A stretch of DNA of 64,000 nucleotides. Origin: Sipunculus nudus. Its lineage: Eukaryota > Annelida > Sipuncula > Golfingiida > Sipunculidae. The translations under genes and the position numbers were made by a program. Shown here piece by piece: positions 57,201-59,101 of the stretch. The DNA lies in contig CM049315.1 of assembly GCA_026874595.1 (NCBI GenBank), positions 58,590,889-58,654,888 on the forward strand, written 5' to 3'. Numbering within the stretch: position 1 is the stretch's first letter; every line of letters begins with the position of its first letter. The notes below the pieces were generated by a model, which ran no database searches, was not told where the DNA came from, and saw only the letters and a list, made by a program, of their open reading frames with translations.

Positions 57201-59101
57201 CTCCCACAAGGCCATTCCCAACCAAAGTACCCATAGGCCATCTCCAATAAGGCCATTCCCAACCAAAGTACCCAAGGGCCATTTCCCACAAGGCCATTCC
57301 CAACCAAAATACCCATAGGCCAAGCCCAAGAAGGCAGAGACAGAAAAAGGATGGACAAAATGTCTGCGCCATTTTTTCTAAACCAGTTTTATCTGTGCTG
57401 TTTTTGTAGCACACCATAGAGTACATGGTATATTGATGTAATTAGTTGTGCCTGTTTCATATGTGGTAATCTGAGTTGTAAAATGTGTCTTTAAATAAAG
57501 AAATATTTAATTTCACCAGTCTATTCTGCACCACCCCCATTCTTTAACAGTAATAACTATAGGCCTAACCAGGATCTTTGATGTCTATTGGTATGTAAAA
57601 ATATAAAAGGGTGTATGATGATGCAATGTTAATCCTCAATTTTTGTCTTTGCTCTTGTCAGTGTTGTTGTTTACCAGGCTAACACTCATAGACAGGATAT
57701 GTCTAATAGTTACTCCGAGTCACATTAATAATATATGAAGAGATTGAAGGTTGGAATCAATAACAGTTTGCTTAGTGATAAATAATAGTCCTGTGTAAAG
57801 CAGGGATTAGAACATAATTATGAGTTTCAGGCCTACTGCTCTTTTACCTCAATCCTGACGTAATGGAAGTATGTTCTTAAAAATTGTGATCCTCCACAGA
57901 TTTGGATCTGGGTTTTGTTCTAGGTATTATAATTTATATTATTTGTATATCAGGCCATCCATGAGGATGAAGATGACAGGATGGAGGAGGGCATGTCTGT
58001 GATTGGAGACCTGCTCGGTGAGAAGCACAGTCATCTGTACAACAGTATTCTGGGTCTCGTCATGGCTGACGGAGCATTCATGGAAGGTAAAAATGCAATA
58101 ATCACCAACACCAATAGGTCTCTCTTAATATCACAAAGTCTTCATACTTTTCTGTATACACAGTGATCAATTTATTGTCCCCCGTTTCCTTGGAACGGGG
58201 GACATTGATTTGGGTTTGTCTGTCCTTCAGGTTTTTTTTCTGTGCCATAACTTTCCTAAATATTATCCGATTTCATTCAGATCTCAGCCAGTGATTGCTC
58301 TCATGCAAATCTTGGACGGGATTGGTTTTAGTGTGTCTGTCTGATAAGATAATAATACAATAGCATCTTTCATTATTGACATGATGAATCAGCACATTTA
58401 GTGTCACTAATCACCAACAGGTGTCGCTAACGGGTGACATAAATTACTTGAATTTTTTGCAGTAACTGCCAGGTGCTGCCATCTGCTGAGCATGTTAAAC
58501 CTATTTGCACTTAGTCACCAAAGACTTAAAATCATTCCAGACTTGAAGGTGGAAGCAGAGAACATAAATTTTTTTAATTTGCTCATTGTACTGTCTTCTG
58601 AGTCCCTTCCACAGATTAGTTCCTGTATTATCTTCTGAGGACTAGCTTTGGAGGTGCCCCCTTTGTACAAAAGTTCATAATAGGGCAATGTTGTGATTTT
58701 TCAGGCATGTGACATGATATGTGACCACAAGATGTGTTAAATATCTGGATACAGCGAGTCTGGAACTGGAAGAAAGTCCTTGAAGCTTTGGATTATATCA
58801 TGCTAGTATACAATTAAGGCTATATGAGAGCCTATATTGCCAGAGTGAACACAGATAATGATTGCTGTATAACTTGCTCCTCTTGAACATTTTTGTTGAT
58901 TTCTTTAACAGTTCCATCCTCCAGACACAAGCTGACAAAGAATAACAATAATATTTAATTTTGTTCCAGTGTGTGTACAGGGTAATTATCATGATATATT
59001 AATCACAAAAGTGTAATTCCTTGAACAGTAATATTCTTTACCTCACATCTTAAACTATGAAGTTCCAACAAATGTTTCATTTCTTTACAGATAATGAATG
59101 A
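242..59101 (+). CDS. NEK1: NEK1 orthologue, 34 coding exons, 5' partial (gene-level entry)
   Basis: Serine/threonine kinase of the NIMA family; in vertebrates NEK1 acts at centrosomes and cilia and in the DNA-damage response, and its C-terminal region binds CFAP410 (C21ORF2). Exons seen: 242-285, 836-916, 2184-2259, 2727-2820, 3132-3219, 3656-3737, 4334-4402, 10211-10264, 10540-10614, 11621-11677, 12240-12357, 14762-14801, 15566-15674, 16262-16354, 17522-17620, 20977-21033, 22124-22210, 23761-23795, 24580-24714, 25163-25328, 26070-26220, 29736-29936, 32624-33061, 35671-35827, 38217-38280, 44159-44284, 44557-44735, 44917-45020, 45765-45891, 46692-46798, 50154-50315, 51191-51318, 57954-58086, 59091-59101. 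All use GT-AG; the sum is 3,747 nt, in frame from first codon to TGA. The visible 1,248 residues lack the start and most of the kinase domain, which lie upstream. With about 220 missing residues the protein would exceed human NEK1 (about 1,260-1,290 aa), partly because of a repeat-bearing exon 23. Exon calls rest on homology and splice sites only. Confidence 0.95.
286..835 (+). other. Intron 1, no feature seen
   Basis: AT-rich intron between two kinase-domain exons. I see no repeat family, ORF or RNA gene in it. Confidence 0.8.
836..916 (+). CDS. NEK1: NEK1 exon 2: kinase domain C-lobe
   Basis: Reads [20 protein letters not shown] then LFKRSP, the NEK kinase segment leading to the conserved R-x-P-R-D-R-P motif of subdomain XI. 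81 nt, phase kept. Donor AG|gtagga. Confidence 0.95.
917..2183 (+). other. Intron 2, no feature seen
   Basis: AT-rich 1.27-kb intron. Short ORFs at 1003-1194 and 1235-1481 (minus) show no protein-family signal. No repeat family recognised. Confidence 0.75.
2184..2259 (+). CDS. NEK1: NEK1 exon 3: end of kinase domain
   Basis: Completes the [12 protein letters not shown] motif (RDRPS is the subdomain XI signature) and reads into [15 protein letters not shown], matching the human segment ending in the C-terminal helix of the kinase domain. Donor tca|gtaaga, phase 0. Confidence 0.95.
2260..2726 (+). other. Intron 3, no feature seen
   Basis: 467-nt AT-rich intron. A 95-codon minus-strand ORF at 2292-2579 has no recognisable family and lies wholly in the intron. 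Confidence 0.7.
2727..2820 (+). CDS. NEK1: NEK1 exon 4: post-kinase linker
   Basis: Begins [16 protein letters not shown], matching the human block that follows the kinase domain (IAEEF). Ends in phase 1 before gtgagt. Confidence 0.92.
2947..3088. repeat. 34-bp tandem repeat, 4 copies, before exon 5 acceptor
   Basis: Units begin cttgagatcctgtgatctga at 2958, 2992, 3026 and 3060, exactly 34 bp apart, each followed by tgttata. The stretch just before exon 5 (gatgttatgtgtgtcttgcag, ending at 3131) resembles the repeat segment gatgttatatatgtctcttg, so the array may have been seeded from the acceptor. The sequence itself shows only that similarity. Confidence 0.85.
3132..3219 (+). CDS. NEK1: NEK1 exon 5: basic linker
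   Basis: Starts [20 protein letters not shown]; human NEK1 has a related AKRP segment here. The donor AG|gtacac is followed directly by a (CA)n run at 3221-3241. Confidence 0.9.
3220..3655 (+). other. Intron 5, starts with a CA microsatellite
   Basis: The donor is embedded in (CA)n at 3221-3241. The rest is AT-rich with no recognised feature. Confidence 0.75.
3656..3737 (+). CDS. NEK1: NEK1 exon 6: KRP-S/I-SA repeats
   Basis: Encodes [20 protein letters not shown] and continues to EVST; the KRPxSA motif recurs and also resembles KRPPSAA in exon 5. Donor chosen is aca|gtaatg (end 3737). A second in-phase donor, gaa|gtcagt, would end the exon at 3728 and drop three residues. Confidence 0.82.
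3738..4333 (+). other. Intron 6, no feature seen
   Basis: 596-nt AT-rich intron. A 102-codon ORF at 3831-4139 has no recognisable family and no splice context; treated as chance. Confidence 0.7.
4334..4402 (+). CDS. NEK1: NEK1 exon 7: start of basic coiled coil
   Basis: Reads [20 protein letters not shown] then QKK, the highly charged helix of human NEK1 (RRKISEEAARKRR region). Donor AAG|gtatag. The DIRS-like element starts 21 nt after this donor. Confidence 0.93.
4444..4601 (+). repeat. DIRS-like element, left inverted terminal repeat
   Basis: Starts ttgtgagctgtttctgtatt and ends ataatcacattttc. Its reverse complement is at 9839-9995 with few substitutions (for example attggacc here against the inverse of aggcccaat there). 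Confidence 0.92.
5317..6726 (+). pseudogene. DIRS-like element, putative gag-like region
   Basis: A 469-codon open frame and overlapping frames (5430-5855, 6258-6995) lie where DIRS elements carry their first ORF. I recognise no domain. Which frame is native is unclear: the stretch near 6190-6250 ([20 protein letters not shown]) looks protein-like in the frame of the 469-codon ORF, whereas from about 6340 the frame of 6258-6995 ([18 protein letters not shown]) looks better, suggesting a frameshift. An 84-bp in-frame duplication sits at 5578-5745. Confidence 0.5.
5578..5745 (+). repeat. 84-bp direct duplication inside gag-like region
   Basis: ctcagtcagccgatcccgcc begins at 5578 and again at 5662. 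The two 84-bp units differ at only a few bases and 84 is a multiple of 3, so the frame is kept: QSADPALxxDQWSAIxLRRQ occurs twice in the frame starting at 5430. Confidence 0.9.
6941..8080 (+). pseudogene. DIRS-like reverse transcriptase and RNase H, broken
   Basis: The RT fingers motif (FLVP then WRPIIDL) is at about 6950-7000, followed directly by an in-frame TAG at 7001-7003. The polymerase active-site box FQDDWL is at about 7236-7253 in another frame, with both Asp kept and Phe in place of the usual Tyr. The frame from 7227 then carries FLGVTL, the RNase H box [12 protein letters not shown] (Asp codon 7734), [15 protein letters not shown] (about 7905) and [16 protein letters not shown] (about 8026-8073). 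This order and these boxes are those of DIRS RT-RH. A nonsense codon plus at least one frameshift inactivate it. Confidence 0.88.
8515..9640 (+). pseudogene. DIRS-like tyrosine recombinase, broken
   Basis: The N-terminal region reads [14 protein letters not shown] (about 8580). The Arg-I box is in [14 protein letters not shown] (about 8956-9000). [13 protein letters not shown] lies near 9160-9200 in a second frame. The HxxR box HDIRAIS is at 9373, and the presumed nucleophile Tyr is in TRFYLKDV (about 9476-9500), both in a third frame. A 19-base G-run at 9207-9225 is one likely frameshift site. The R...HxxR...Y set identifies a YR retroelement rather than a DDE-integrase one. Confidence 0.85.
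9690..9799. repeat. DIRS-like internal complementary region
   Basis: First half (9690-9735, with cagctcacaattatgtttac) is complementary to the extreme left end 4424-4470. Second half (from the C-run at 9735 to 9799) is complementary to the extreme right end, about 9975-10040. The halves meet at the C-run, as expected if this region templates circular-junction formation in DIRS replication. Confidence 0.92.
9839..9995 (-). repeat. DIRS-like element, right inverted terminal repeat
   Basis: Inverse complement of 4444-4601. It is followed by 45 bp, to 10040, that is complementary only to the internal complementary region, not to the left end. Confidence 0.92.
10211..10264 (+). CDS. NEK1: NEK1 exon 8: coiled coil
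   Basis: [18 protein letters not shown], 18 codons, phase 0 at both ends. Acceptor gattgcag, donor AGA|gtaagc. It starts 171 nt after the right edge of the DIRS-like element. Confidence 0.9.
10540..10614 (+). CDS. NEK1: NEK1 exon 9: coiled coil (RAREQGW block)
   Basis: [20 protein letters not shown] matches the human block LERINRAREQGWRNVL. Acceptor ttgatag, donor GAG|gttagc (GTTA type). Confidence 0.93.
10615..11620 (+). other. Intron 9, no feature seen
   Basis: 1.0-kb AT-rich intron. No recognised repeat. Confidence 0.7.
11621..11677 (+). CDS. NEK1: NEK1 exon 10: Lys-rich linker
   Basis: [19 protein letters not shown], 19 codons, phase 0 on both sides. Acceptor tgtttccag, donor AAG|gtagag. 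No close human counterpart, but phase and splice sites fit. Confidence 0.85.
11880..12000 (+). repeat. Short interspersed repeat with AATAAA-like tail (copy 1)
   Basis: Shares gccatggagagtg, then an AT-rich stretch with tacaat..atgtaaa..aataaa, with 25740-25830. The 3' part ends ctaaataaaattg. Looks like two copies of a short SINE or LINE 3'-end family; no promoter boxes seen. Confidence 0.5.
12240..12357 (+). CDS. NEK1: NEK1 exon 11: Y-x-Q-Y-H block
   Basis: Includes [18 protein letters not shown], matching human RGQYEHYHAIFDQM. 118 nt, ends phase 1 at gtatgg. Confidence 0.93.
12358..14761 (+). other. Intron 11, 2.4 kb, no feature identified
   Basis: AT-rich, several short homopolymer runs. 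ORF 13393-13632 (minus) has no family. No repeat with clear ends found. Confidence 0.65.
14762..14801 (+). CDS. NEK1: NEK1 exon 12: short Ala-rich exon
   Basis: [13 protein letters not shown] in phase between exons 11 and 13; its position corresponds to the variable human stretch before [10 protein letters not shown]. 40 nt, acceptor attacag, donor gg|gtgagt. Confidence 0.85.
14862..15020. repeat. MITE-like fragment with 'aagaccacc' motif
   Basis: acagctgaacctgtctgtaa is followed by repeated aagaccacctgt and ends near actggtggtcttattacgca. The motif ngaccacc recurs in both orientations, as in Tc1-like MITEs. A clean second terminus is not visible. Confidence 0.45.
15021..15565 (+). other. 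Rest of intron 12, no feature seen
   Basis: AT-rich intron sequence up to the exon 13 acceptor. Confidence 0.65.
15566..15674 (+). CDS. NEK1: NEK1 exon 13: AKxVxEFLxRK block
   Basis: Contains [20 protein letters not shown], matching human [20 protein letters not shown]. 109 nt; donor ggg|gtaagt, phase 0. Confidence 0.94.
15740..15960 (+). repeat. Degenerate tRNA-derived SINE-like repeat
   Basis: gtggtcatggagtagagcat resembles a tRNA 5' half with an A box. gagatcttgagtttctcagt sits where the T-arm/B box would be. The rest is unrelated to tRNA. Too diverged to be a functional tRNA gene. Confidence 0.55.
16262..16354 (+). CDS. NEK1: NEK1 exon 14: Pro/Ala-rich insert
   Basis: Begins [20 protein letters not shown] and ends QPPQQED; 31 codons, phase 0 both ends, donor GAT|gtgagt. 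Human NEK1 has no comparable segment between ENKARAEGHM and YLARLR, so this is a lineage-specific insert or alternative exon. Confidence 0.85.
16565..17180. mobile_element. Non-autonomous DNA transposon with about 41-bp TIRs
   Basis: Left end tccgttccagtacccctgtc followed by cacctgttttttcgcgatta; the right end is its inverse complement (ending gggtactggaacaga at 17180) with about one mismatch in 41. CTATAG lies outside both ends; since CTATAG is self-complementary it is either part of the TIR or a duplication (possibly TATA). No ORF. The TIR core tgtccacctgtttttt recurs in the element at 35084-35621. Confidence 0.85.
17522..17620 (+). CDS. NEK1: NEK1 exon 15: [16 protein letters not shown] core
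   Basis: Contains [18 protein letters not shown], the most conserved non-kinase block of NEK1, essentially identical to human. 33 codons, phase 0. Acceptor aaaataag is pyrimidine-poor next to the AG; donor AAG|gtcaga is non-GTR. Confidence 0.96.
17621..18380 (+). other. Intron 15, first 0.76 kb, possible repeat remnants
   Basis: Includes ggtccatcatctgtctgtct at about 17667, resembling the (GTCC)n-type leader of the palindrome-headed families, but no hairpin or subterminal pair is visible. Confidence 0.4.
18381..20770. mobile_element. Palindrome-headed repeat, family F (subterminal GCGAACCTGTG)
   Basis: 5' end tttagcgaacctgtgagctt, then ggtgcggcgtcgtccgtcgt. Internal monomers with aaatgatcc...ttttggc...gagttacgg(g)aag repeat near 18650, 18960, 19150 and 19380. 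The 3' end has cacaggttcgc at 20739-20749, the exact inverse complement of gcgaacctgtg at 18385-18395, then hairpin aggcctgtaggcct and cttgtt. Includes a three-copy 34-bp repeat (about 19976-20076, gttcactcagtgcag) and an internal stretch related to family E (20220-20600). Confidence 0.75.
20502..20620. repeat. Family E 5'-end fragment (TATCCGCC hairpin)
   Basis: gtatccgccaaaacagagtt followed by ttgcggatac forms a hairpin nearly identical to 47869-47900. Then come a cgcc-rich stretch and ccggagaactcct, also shared with family E. No matching 3' end nearby, so truncated. Confidence 0.7.
20977..21033 (+). CDS. NEK1: NEK1 exon 16: RRKKVEALR helix
   Basis: [19 protein letters not shown] matches human EEADMRRKKIESLK. 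19 codons, phase 0, donor AGG|gtaggt. Confidence 0.93.
21034..22123 (+). other. Intron 16, no feature seen
   Basis: 1.1-kb intron. Short ORFs on both strands (21251-21469, 21495-21767) overlap and have no family; treated as chance. Confidence 0.65.
22124..22210 (+). CDS. NEK1: NEK1 exon 17: Gln/Glu-rich coiled coil
   Basis: [20 protein letters not shown] continues to EEHNKQ, matching human [20 protein letters not shown]. Donor CAG|gtcaca is weak and non-GTR. The last codons (HNKQ) and the donor are the first unit of the 32-bp minisatellite that fills the next 1.35 kb. Confidence 0.92.
22199..23552 (+). repeat. 32-bp minisatellite, about 40 copies, containing the exon 17 splice donor
   Basis: Unit cacaataaacag|gtcacaca then cacttctacagt. 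The first 12 bases of unit one are the last four codons of exon 17 and the bar marks its donor, so each faithful unit repeats exon end plus donor. Near-identical 32-bp units run to about 23360 with scattered variants (cttctgcag, ctactacag, catgat), then shorter, diverged ones to about 23552. In the exon frame, read-through meets TAA at 22268-22270. Confidence 0.97.
23761..23795 (+). CDS. NEK1: NEK1 exon 18: short linker exon
   Basis: [11 protein letters not shown] plus two bases; 35 nt. Acceptor ttctttacag, donor AA|gtgagt. The next in-frame partner is 24580, not the AG at 24430. Confidence 0.82.
23796..24579 (+). other. Intron 18, contains a rejected exon-like segment
   Basis: ttaattgcag|caacaacagc...caccag|gtatgg at 24431-24457 looks like a short exon but gives TGA in the required phase. 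Otherwise nothing recognised. Confidence 0.7.
24580..24714 (+). CDS. NEK1: NEK1 exon 19: Pro-rich, first MTAAMQAIG copy
   Basis: [20 protein letters not shown] then [18 protein letters not shown]. The MTAAMQAIG block corresponds to human ISVTSALKEVG. Exon 20 carries a second copy. Donor CA|gtgagt. Confidence 0.92.
24715..25162 (+). other. Intron 19, no feature seen
   Basis: 448-nt intron with a short CT run near 24928-24942. Nothing else recognised. Confidence 0.7.
25163..25328 (+). CDS. NEK1: NEK1 exon 20: second MTAAMQAIG copy and [10 protein letters not shown]
   Basis: [19 protein letters not shown] then [16 protein letters not shown], the latter matching human SSKREILRRLNENL. The first part nearly repeats exon 19 at DNA level. 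166 nt, donor AAG|gtggga. Confidence 0.93.
25329..26069 (+). other. Intron 20, with copy 2 of a short interspersed repeat
   Basis: 25740-25830 carries gagccatggagagtg and an AT tail ending aaataaataaagttta, matching 11880-12000. The rest is unrecognised. Confidence 0.5.
26070..26220 (+). CDS. NEK1: NEK1 exon 21: VPERPxW duplication and SLAELSLE block
   Basis: Has VPERPQW and VPERPKW, a short internal duplication, then [13 protein letters not shown], matching human W-x-x-GGQLVIPLDELTLD. 151 nt, donor G|gtcagc. Confidence 0.9.
26477..29361. mobile_element. Palindrome-headed repeat, family A, composite copy 1
   Basis: Starts ttttagctcagctgactttc and closes a hairpin with agtcatgctgagcta, followed by a (GTCC/GTCT)n run. 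About five internal monomers of roughly 340 bp carry ctgcagactggtggcgccac at 26820, 27159, 27496, 27834 and 28558 (variants). Three 3' ends are visible (28516-28550, 28741-28773, 29328-29361), each cagctgagcgtcatgaccc or similar, then a hairpin and cttgtt, so the block is composite. Confidence 0.75.
29736..29936 (+). CDS. NEK1: NEK1 exon 22: RxxWxGxxxTVLxIL block
   Basis: Contains [19 protein letters not shown], matching human [20 protein letters not shown]. Acidic stretch [10 protein letters not shown] precedes it. 201 nt; donor G|gtgtct. Confidence 0.92.
30028..30190. mobile_element. 163-bp MITE with perfect CAGTAAACCCTCG ends
   Basis: Left end cagtaaaccctcgaaattat; right end cgagggtttactg, a perfect 13-bp inverted repeat. 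A related right end, gaggtttactgtata, occurs at 59703-59717. No coding capacity. Confidence 0.85.
30191..30970 (+). other. Intron 22 segment, nothing recognised
   Basis: AT-rich. A 103-codon minus ORF at 30638-30949 has no family. Confidence 0.6.
30971..31750. repeat. Palindrome-headed repeat, family C fragment with duplicated head
   Basis: The hairpin head gggccccacttgacaagcag..gccctata is followed by a second head gccccgcttgacaagtggtg..ccctatac, then gtctgtctgtccttccg. Three or so internal monomers follow with ctcaacaacaacct..gcagctt and cagggatgattggtacct (near 31143, 31277, 31435). The 3' end is not clear. Confidence 0.65.
32624..33061 (+). CDS. NEK1: NEK1 exon 23: decapeptide-repeat exon
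   Basis: 146 codons, largest exon here. Residues from about position 28 form roughly ten decapeptides of type [10 protein letters not shown] ([50 protein letters not shown] and so on), i.e. a 30-bp coding minisatellite at about 32707-33020. Low-complexity acidic Pro/Ser repeat, likely disordered. In phase with exons 22 and 24 (cag|cg; A|gtaagt). The antisense ORF over it is a shadow. Confidence 0.9.
33081..34735. mobile_element. Palindrome-headed repeat, family C (GGGCCCCGC / GCGGGGCCC)
   Basis: 5' ttagggccccgcttgaaagc closes with gcaggtgccctata, then (GTCT/GTCC)n. The internal monomer ctttt/tct..gataactcc..gga(t)t(g/a)..ttcaaac recurs near 33180 and 33860. The 3' end tttgcggggcccttcctgac at 34701 carries gcggggccct, inverse complement of agggccccgc at 33083, then hairpin ctgac-ct-gtcag and ttttctggtt. 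It begins about 20 nt after the exon 23 donor. Confidence 0.75.
35084..35621. mobile_element. Second TIR element sharing the TGTCCACCTGTTTTTTG core
   Basis: tgtccacctgttttttg at 35102-35118 and its inverse complement at 35582-35598. Outer parts (ctatttcat...; ...atgaaatatag) are related but imperfect. Shares the TIR core with 16565-17180 but little else visible. Ends about 50 bp before the exon 24 acceptor. Confidence 0.7.
35671..35827 (+). CDS. NEK1: NEK1 exon 24: acidic linker
   Basis: Acidic run [18 protein letters not shown] near the end. The donor must be aaaga|gttaat (end 35827), the only GT giving the phase-2 exit that joins exon 25; it is a weak site. Confidence 0.82.
35828..36623 (+). 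other. Intron 24, first part
   Basis: C-run at 35915-35927 and T-run at 35934-35943; ORF 36070-36393 (107 codons) has no family. No feature supported. Confidence 0.6.
36624..38033. mobile_element. pogo/Tigger-like DNA transposon remnant, 1.4 kb, TA duplication
   Basis: Left end cagtagagtggcgtttttcc (after TA at 36622-36623). The right end is the inverse complement of cagtagagcgccgtatttcc, followed by TA at 38034-38035. TIRs starting CAGTAGA and TA duplication fit Tc1/mariner-pogo. An internal direct duplication of about 175 bp lies at 36752-36931 and 36932-37101. A transposase-like fragment is on the minus strand at 37267-37518. Confidence 0.8.
37267..37518 (-). pseudogene. Possible pogo-type transposase N-terminal (HTH) remnant
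   Basis: Minus-strand frame reads [20 protein letters not shown] then [11 protein letters not shown]. The spacing (basic start, SFDDKL-x-IL-x-WLE-x-GDKPA-x-IA) resembles the first helix-turn-helix of CENP-B/pogo transposases. No catalytic DDE region seen. Its location inside a pogo-type TIR pair supports the reading; it rests on pattern memory only. Confidence 0.5.
38217..38280 (+). CDS. NEK1: NEK1 exon 25: [11 protein letters not shown] block
   Basis: [20 protein letters not shown] matches human NKNSLLIGLSTGLFDANN. Acceptor ttttag|caag in phase with exon 24; a second AG 4 nt later (caag|gac) would break the frame. Donor AAG|gtgagt. Confidence 0.94.
38836..38909. repeat. Family B repeat, left half (interrupted)
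   Basis: Hairpin head gtcccctgcttcccagaatg closing with gggac, then attgatttcggtttgtctgt. Continues at 43495 after the nested family A element; the uninterrupted relative is at 58177. Confidence 0.8.
38910..43494. mobile_element. Palindrome-headed repeat, family A, 4.6-kb nested copy 2
   Basis: Starts tttagctcagctgactgaaa and closes with gtcatctgagcta, then a (GTCC/GTCT)n run. About eleven internal monomers of roughly 340 bp carry (g)gtggcgccacc or variants at about 39247, 39592, 39927, 40272, 40607, 40943, 41280, 42097, 42434 and 42803. Extra 5' heads at 41942 and 42469 show internal rearrangement or nested copies. 3' end tcagctgagcgtcatgaccc, hairpin, cttgtt ending 43494. Flanks are the two halves of one family B repeat. 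Confidence 0.85.
43495..43640. repeat. Family B repeat, right half (interrupted)
   Basis: gttatggtgcaataactttc, then ..tcattcaaat..gtgattgctctcatgca, matching 58240-58345 in order and spacing. Confidence 0.8.
43641..44158 (+). other. Intron 25, last part, nothing recognised
   Basis: About 0.5 kb of AT-rich intron before the exon 26 acceptor. Confidence 0.6.
44159..44284 (+). CDS. NEK1: NEK1 exon 26: [15 protein letters not shown] block
   Basis: [18 protein letters not shown] is nearly identical to human MLRTCSLPDLSKLFRTLM. 42 codons, phase 0 both sides; acceptor tttttcag, donor GAC|gtatgt. Confidence 0.96.
44557..44735 (+). CDS. NEK1: NEK1 exon 27: acidic region
   Basis: [20 protein letters not shown], then Glu/Lys-rich to KKTEKTIK. 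179 nt. The donor gt|gtgagg (phase 2) is required: the alternative 2 nt earlier gives the wrong frame in exon 28. Confidence 0.92.
44917..45020 (+). CDS. NEK1: NEK1 exon 28: acidic run and [15 protein letters not shown]
   Basis: [20 protein letters not shown] then [14 protein letters not shown], matching human [22 protein letters not shown]. Donor G|gtaagt. The exon end and donor are duplicated twice just downstream. Confidence 0.93.
45046..45175 (+). repeat. Two extra copies of the exon 28 3' end
   Basis: gacctggagacgatgagaga (exon copy from 44969) recurs at 45046 and, diverged, at 45121: periods 77 and 75 bp. Copy 2 keeps caggag|ggtaagtatcatatta, i.e. a working-looking GTAAGT donor, but lost 2 bp of exon sequence. 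Copy 3 has lost the donor (gagagaaagt). Confidence 0.92.
45176..45764 (+). other. Intron 28, rest, nothing recognised
   Basis: AT-rich intron up to the exon 29 acceptor. Confidence 0.65.
45765..45891 (+). CDS. NEK1: NEK1 exon 29: strongly basic Lys/Arg exon
   Basis: [20 protein letters not shown] then [17 protein letters not shown]. It resembles a nuclear-localisation signal set between acidic exons; I do not recall such a block at this place in human NEK1. 127 nt in phase, acceptor tttttcag, donor AG|gtaggt. Confidence 0.88.
45975..46735 (+). repeat. 61-bp tandem repeat, about 11-12 copies, containing the exon 30 splice acceptor
   Basis: Unit tttgtcatcgtttgttattt, tttacag|tgtgtttgagtgacagatga, gtgacatgtgaaccg. 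AG dinucleotides of the acceptor end at 46264, 46325, 46386, 46447, 46508, 46569, 46630 and, for the true exon, 46691: exactly 61 bp apart. Earlier, more decayed copies go back to about 45975. Each unit repeats the pyrimidine tract, AG and first bases of exon 30. Confidence 0.96.
46692..46798 (+). CDS. NEK1: NEK1 exon 30: second [14 protein letters not shown] block
   Basis: [20 protein letters not shown] then [15 protein letters not shown]; similar to exon 28 ([14 protein letters not shown]), so one of the two is probably an ancient duplicate of the other. It is the last unit of the 61-bp array and the only one of the eight nearest that stays open. Donor G|gtaggt. Confidence 0.92.
46799..47220 (+). 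other. Intron 30, first part
   Basis: G-run at 46974-46981 and a 62-codon ORF at 46998-47186 without a family. Nothing supported. Confidence 0.6.
47221..50016. mobile_element. Palindrome-headed repeat, family D (GTTCACTCTGTG / CACAGAGTGAAC)
   Basis: 5' tttagttcactctgtgaact, then tatgccatggcgcagcgtcc and (GTCCACT)n. Monomers with aaatatct..ctgctgcag.ttca and ggtggcgccacctatgttga recur at about 47395, 47735 and 49825. 3' end cacagagtgaac (49982-49993), inverse complement of gttcactctgtg (47225), then hairpin gacccc-agggtc and cttgtt. Interrupted by the nested family E element at 47868-49622. Confidence 0.82.
47868..49622. mobile_element. Palindrome-headed repeat, family E, nested inside family D
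   Basis: 5' tgtatccgccaaaacagagt closing with tttgcggatac, then a (CGC/CGG)-rich run. Internal monomers of about 285 bp alternate ggtggcgccacctgcaacca and caggtggcgccacctacatt (48192 to 49470). 3' ggcggataca at about 49582, inverse complement of tgtatccgcc; then gtagtc...gactac hairpin and ctag. The unoccupied site aataatttgag is at about 47522. Confidence 0.85.
50154..50315 (+). CDS. NEK1: NEK1 exon 31: Pro-rich then [12 protein letters not shown]
   Basis: [20 protein letters not shown], then [12 protein letters not shown] aligning with human SALNEEWHSD. 162 nt, acceptor tgtctttcag, donor G|gtactg. Confidence 0.92.
50424..51103. repeat. About 69-bp tandem repeat, 10 copies, intron 31
   Basis: Unit cccataatgcttgacaaaac, cctctgctgtctgcacacat, ggctgaccctatttcataac, ttcagtaaa; ten copies with 5-15% apparent divergence. 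It ends about 85 bp before exon 32 and does not include the splice site. Confidence 0.92.
51191..51318 (+). CDS. NEK1: NEK1 exon 32: acidic run and C-terminal helix
   Basis: [20 protein letters not shown] then [20 protein letters not shown], matching human [31 protein letters not shown]. This region in human NEK1 lies in the part that binds CFAP410. Donor CAG|gtcagt, phase 0. Confidence 0.95.
53414..53428 (+). CDS. NEK1: Possible 15-nt NEK1 microexon (alternative)
   Basis: tcttgtcacag|AAAATGGCTGTGCAG|gtgagt: strong acceptor and near-consensus donor around 15 nt, phase 0 as needed between exons 32 and 33; it would insert KMAVQ after KTVQ. The human protein runs EKIKAIHEDED without such an insert, so this would be alternative or spurious. 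Not counted in the 34 exons. Confidence 0.4.
54490..54740 (+). repeat. tRNA-derived SINE
   Basis: ttgcgtaatggttagggtgt fits a tRNA A box region; gttgcatgttcgcttcctgt, about 40 nt later, fits the T-arm/B box. Then comes a non-tRNA body with gaaggagtgaatgggtactg and caagaaaaactacaagaatg. No mature tRNA fold is kept. Confidence 0.75.
56797..57325. repeat. 40-bp minisatellite, about 13 copies, open in several frames
   Basis: Unit aaggccattcccaaccaaag, tacccatgggccatctccca; 40 bp, so three units give a 40-residue period in any frame. The unit lacks stops in most frames, giving ORFs of up to 210 codons (minus, 56794-57426) and 95 codons (minus) plus 82-87 (plus). These look like by-products of the repeat. 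Confidence 0.92.
57954..58086 (+). CDS. NEK1: NEK1 exon 33: AIHEDEDD and [12 protein letters not shown]
   Basis: [20 protein letters not shown] then [20 protein letters not shown], matching human [20 protein letters not shown] and [20 protein letters not shown]. Donor G|gtaaaa. Confidence 0.97.
58177..58600. repeat. Family B repeat, uninterrupted copy
   Basis: Hairpin gtcccccgtttccttggaac closing with gggggac (58177-58203), then attgatttgggtttgtctgt, ..caggttttttttctgtgccataac. It gives the empty-site version of the sequence split by the 38910-43494 insertion. 3' end not resolved. Confidence 0.75.
59091..59101 (+). CDS. NEK1: NEK1 terminal exon: DNE stop
   Basis: ttctttacag|at aat gaa tga completes [11 protein letters not shown], matching the human C terminus ([12 protein letters not shown]). 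Only 8 coding bases plus TGA; the exon continues as 3' UTR. Confidence 0.95.

Noticed and set aside
56794-57426. 210-codon minus-strand ORF with [13 protein letters not shown] repeats
   Set aside because: It lies entirely on a 40-bp tandem repeat that is also open on the plus strand; no start context, splice sites or domain.
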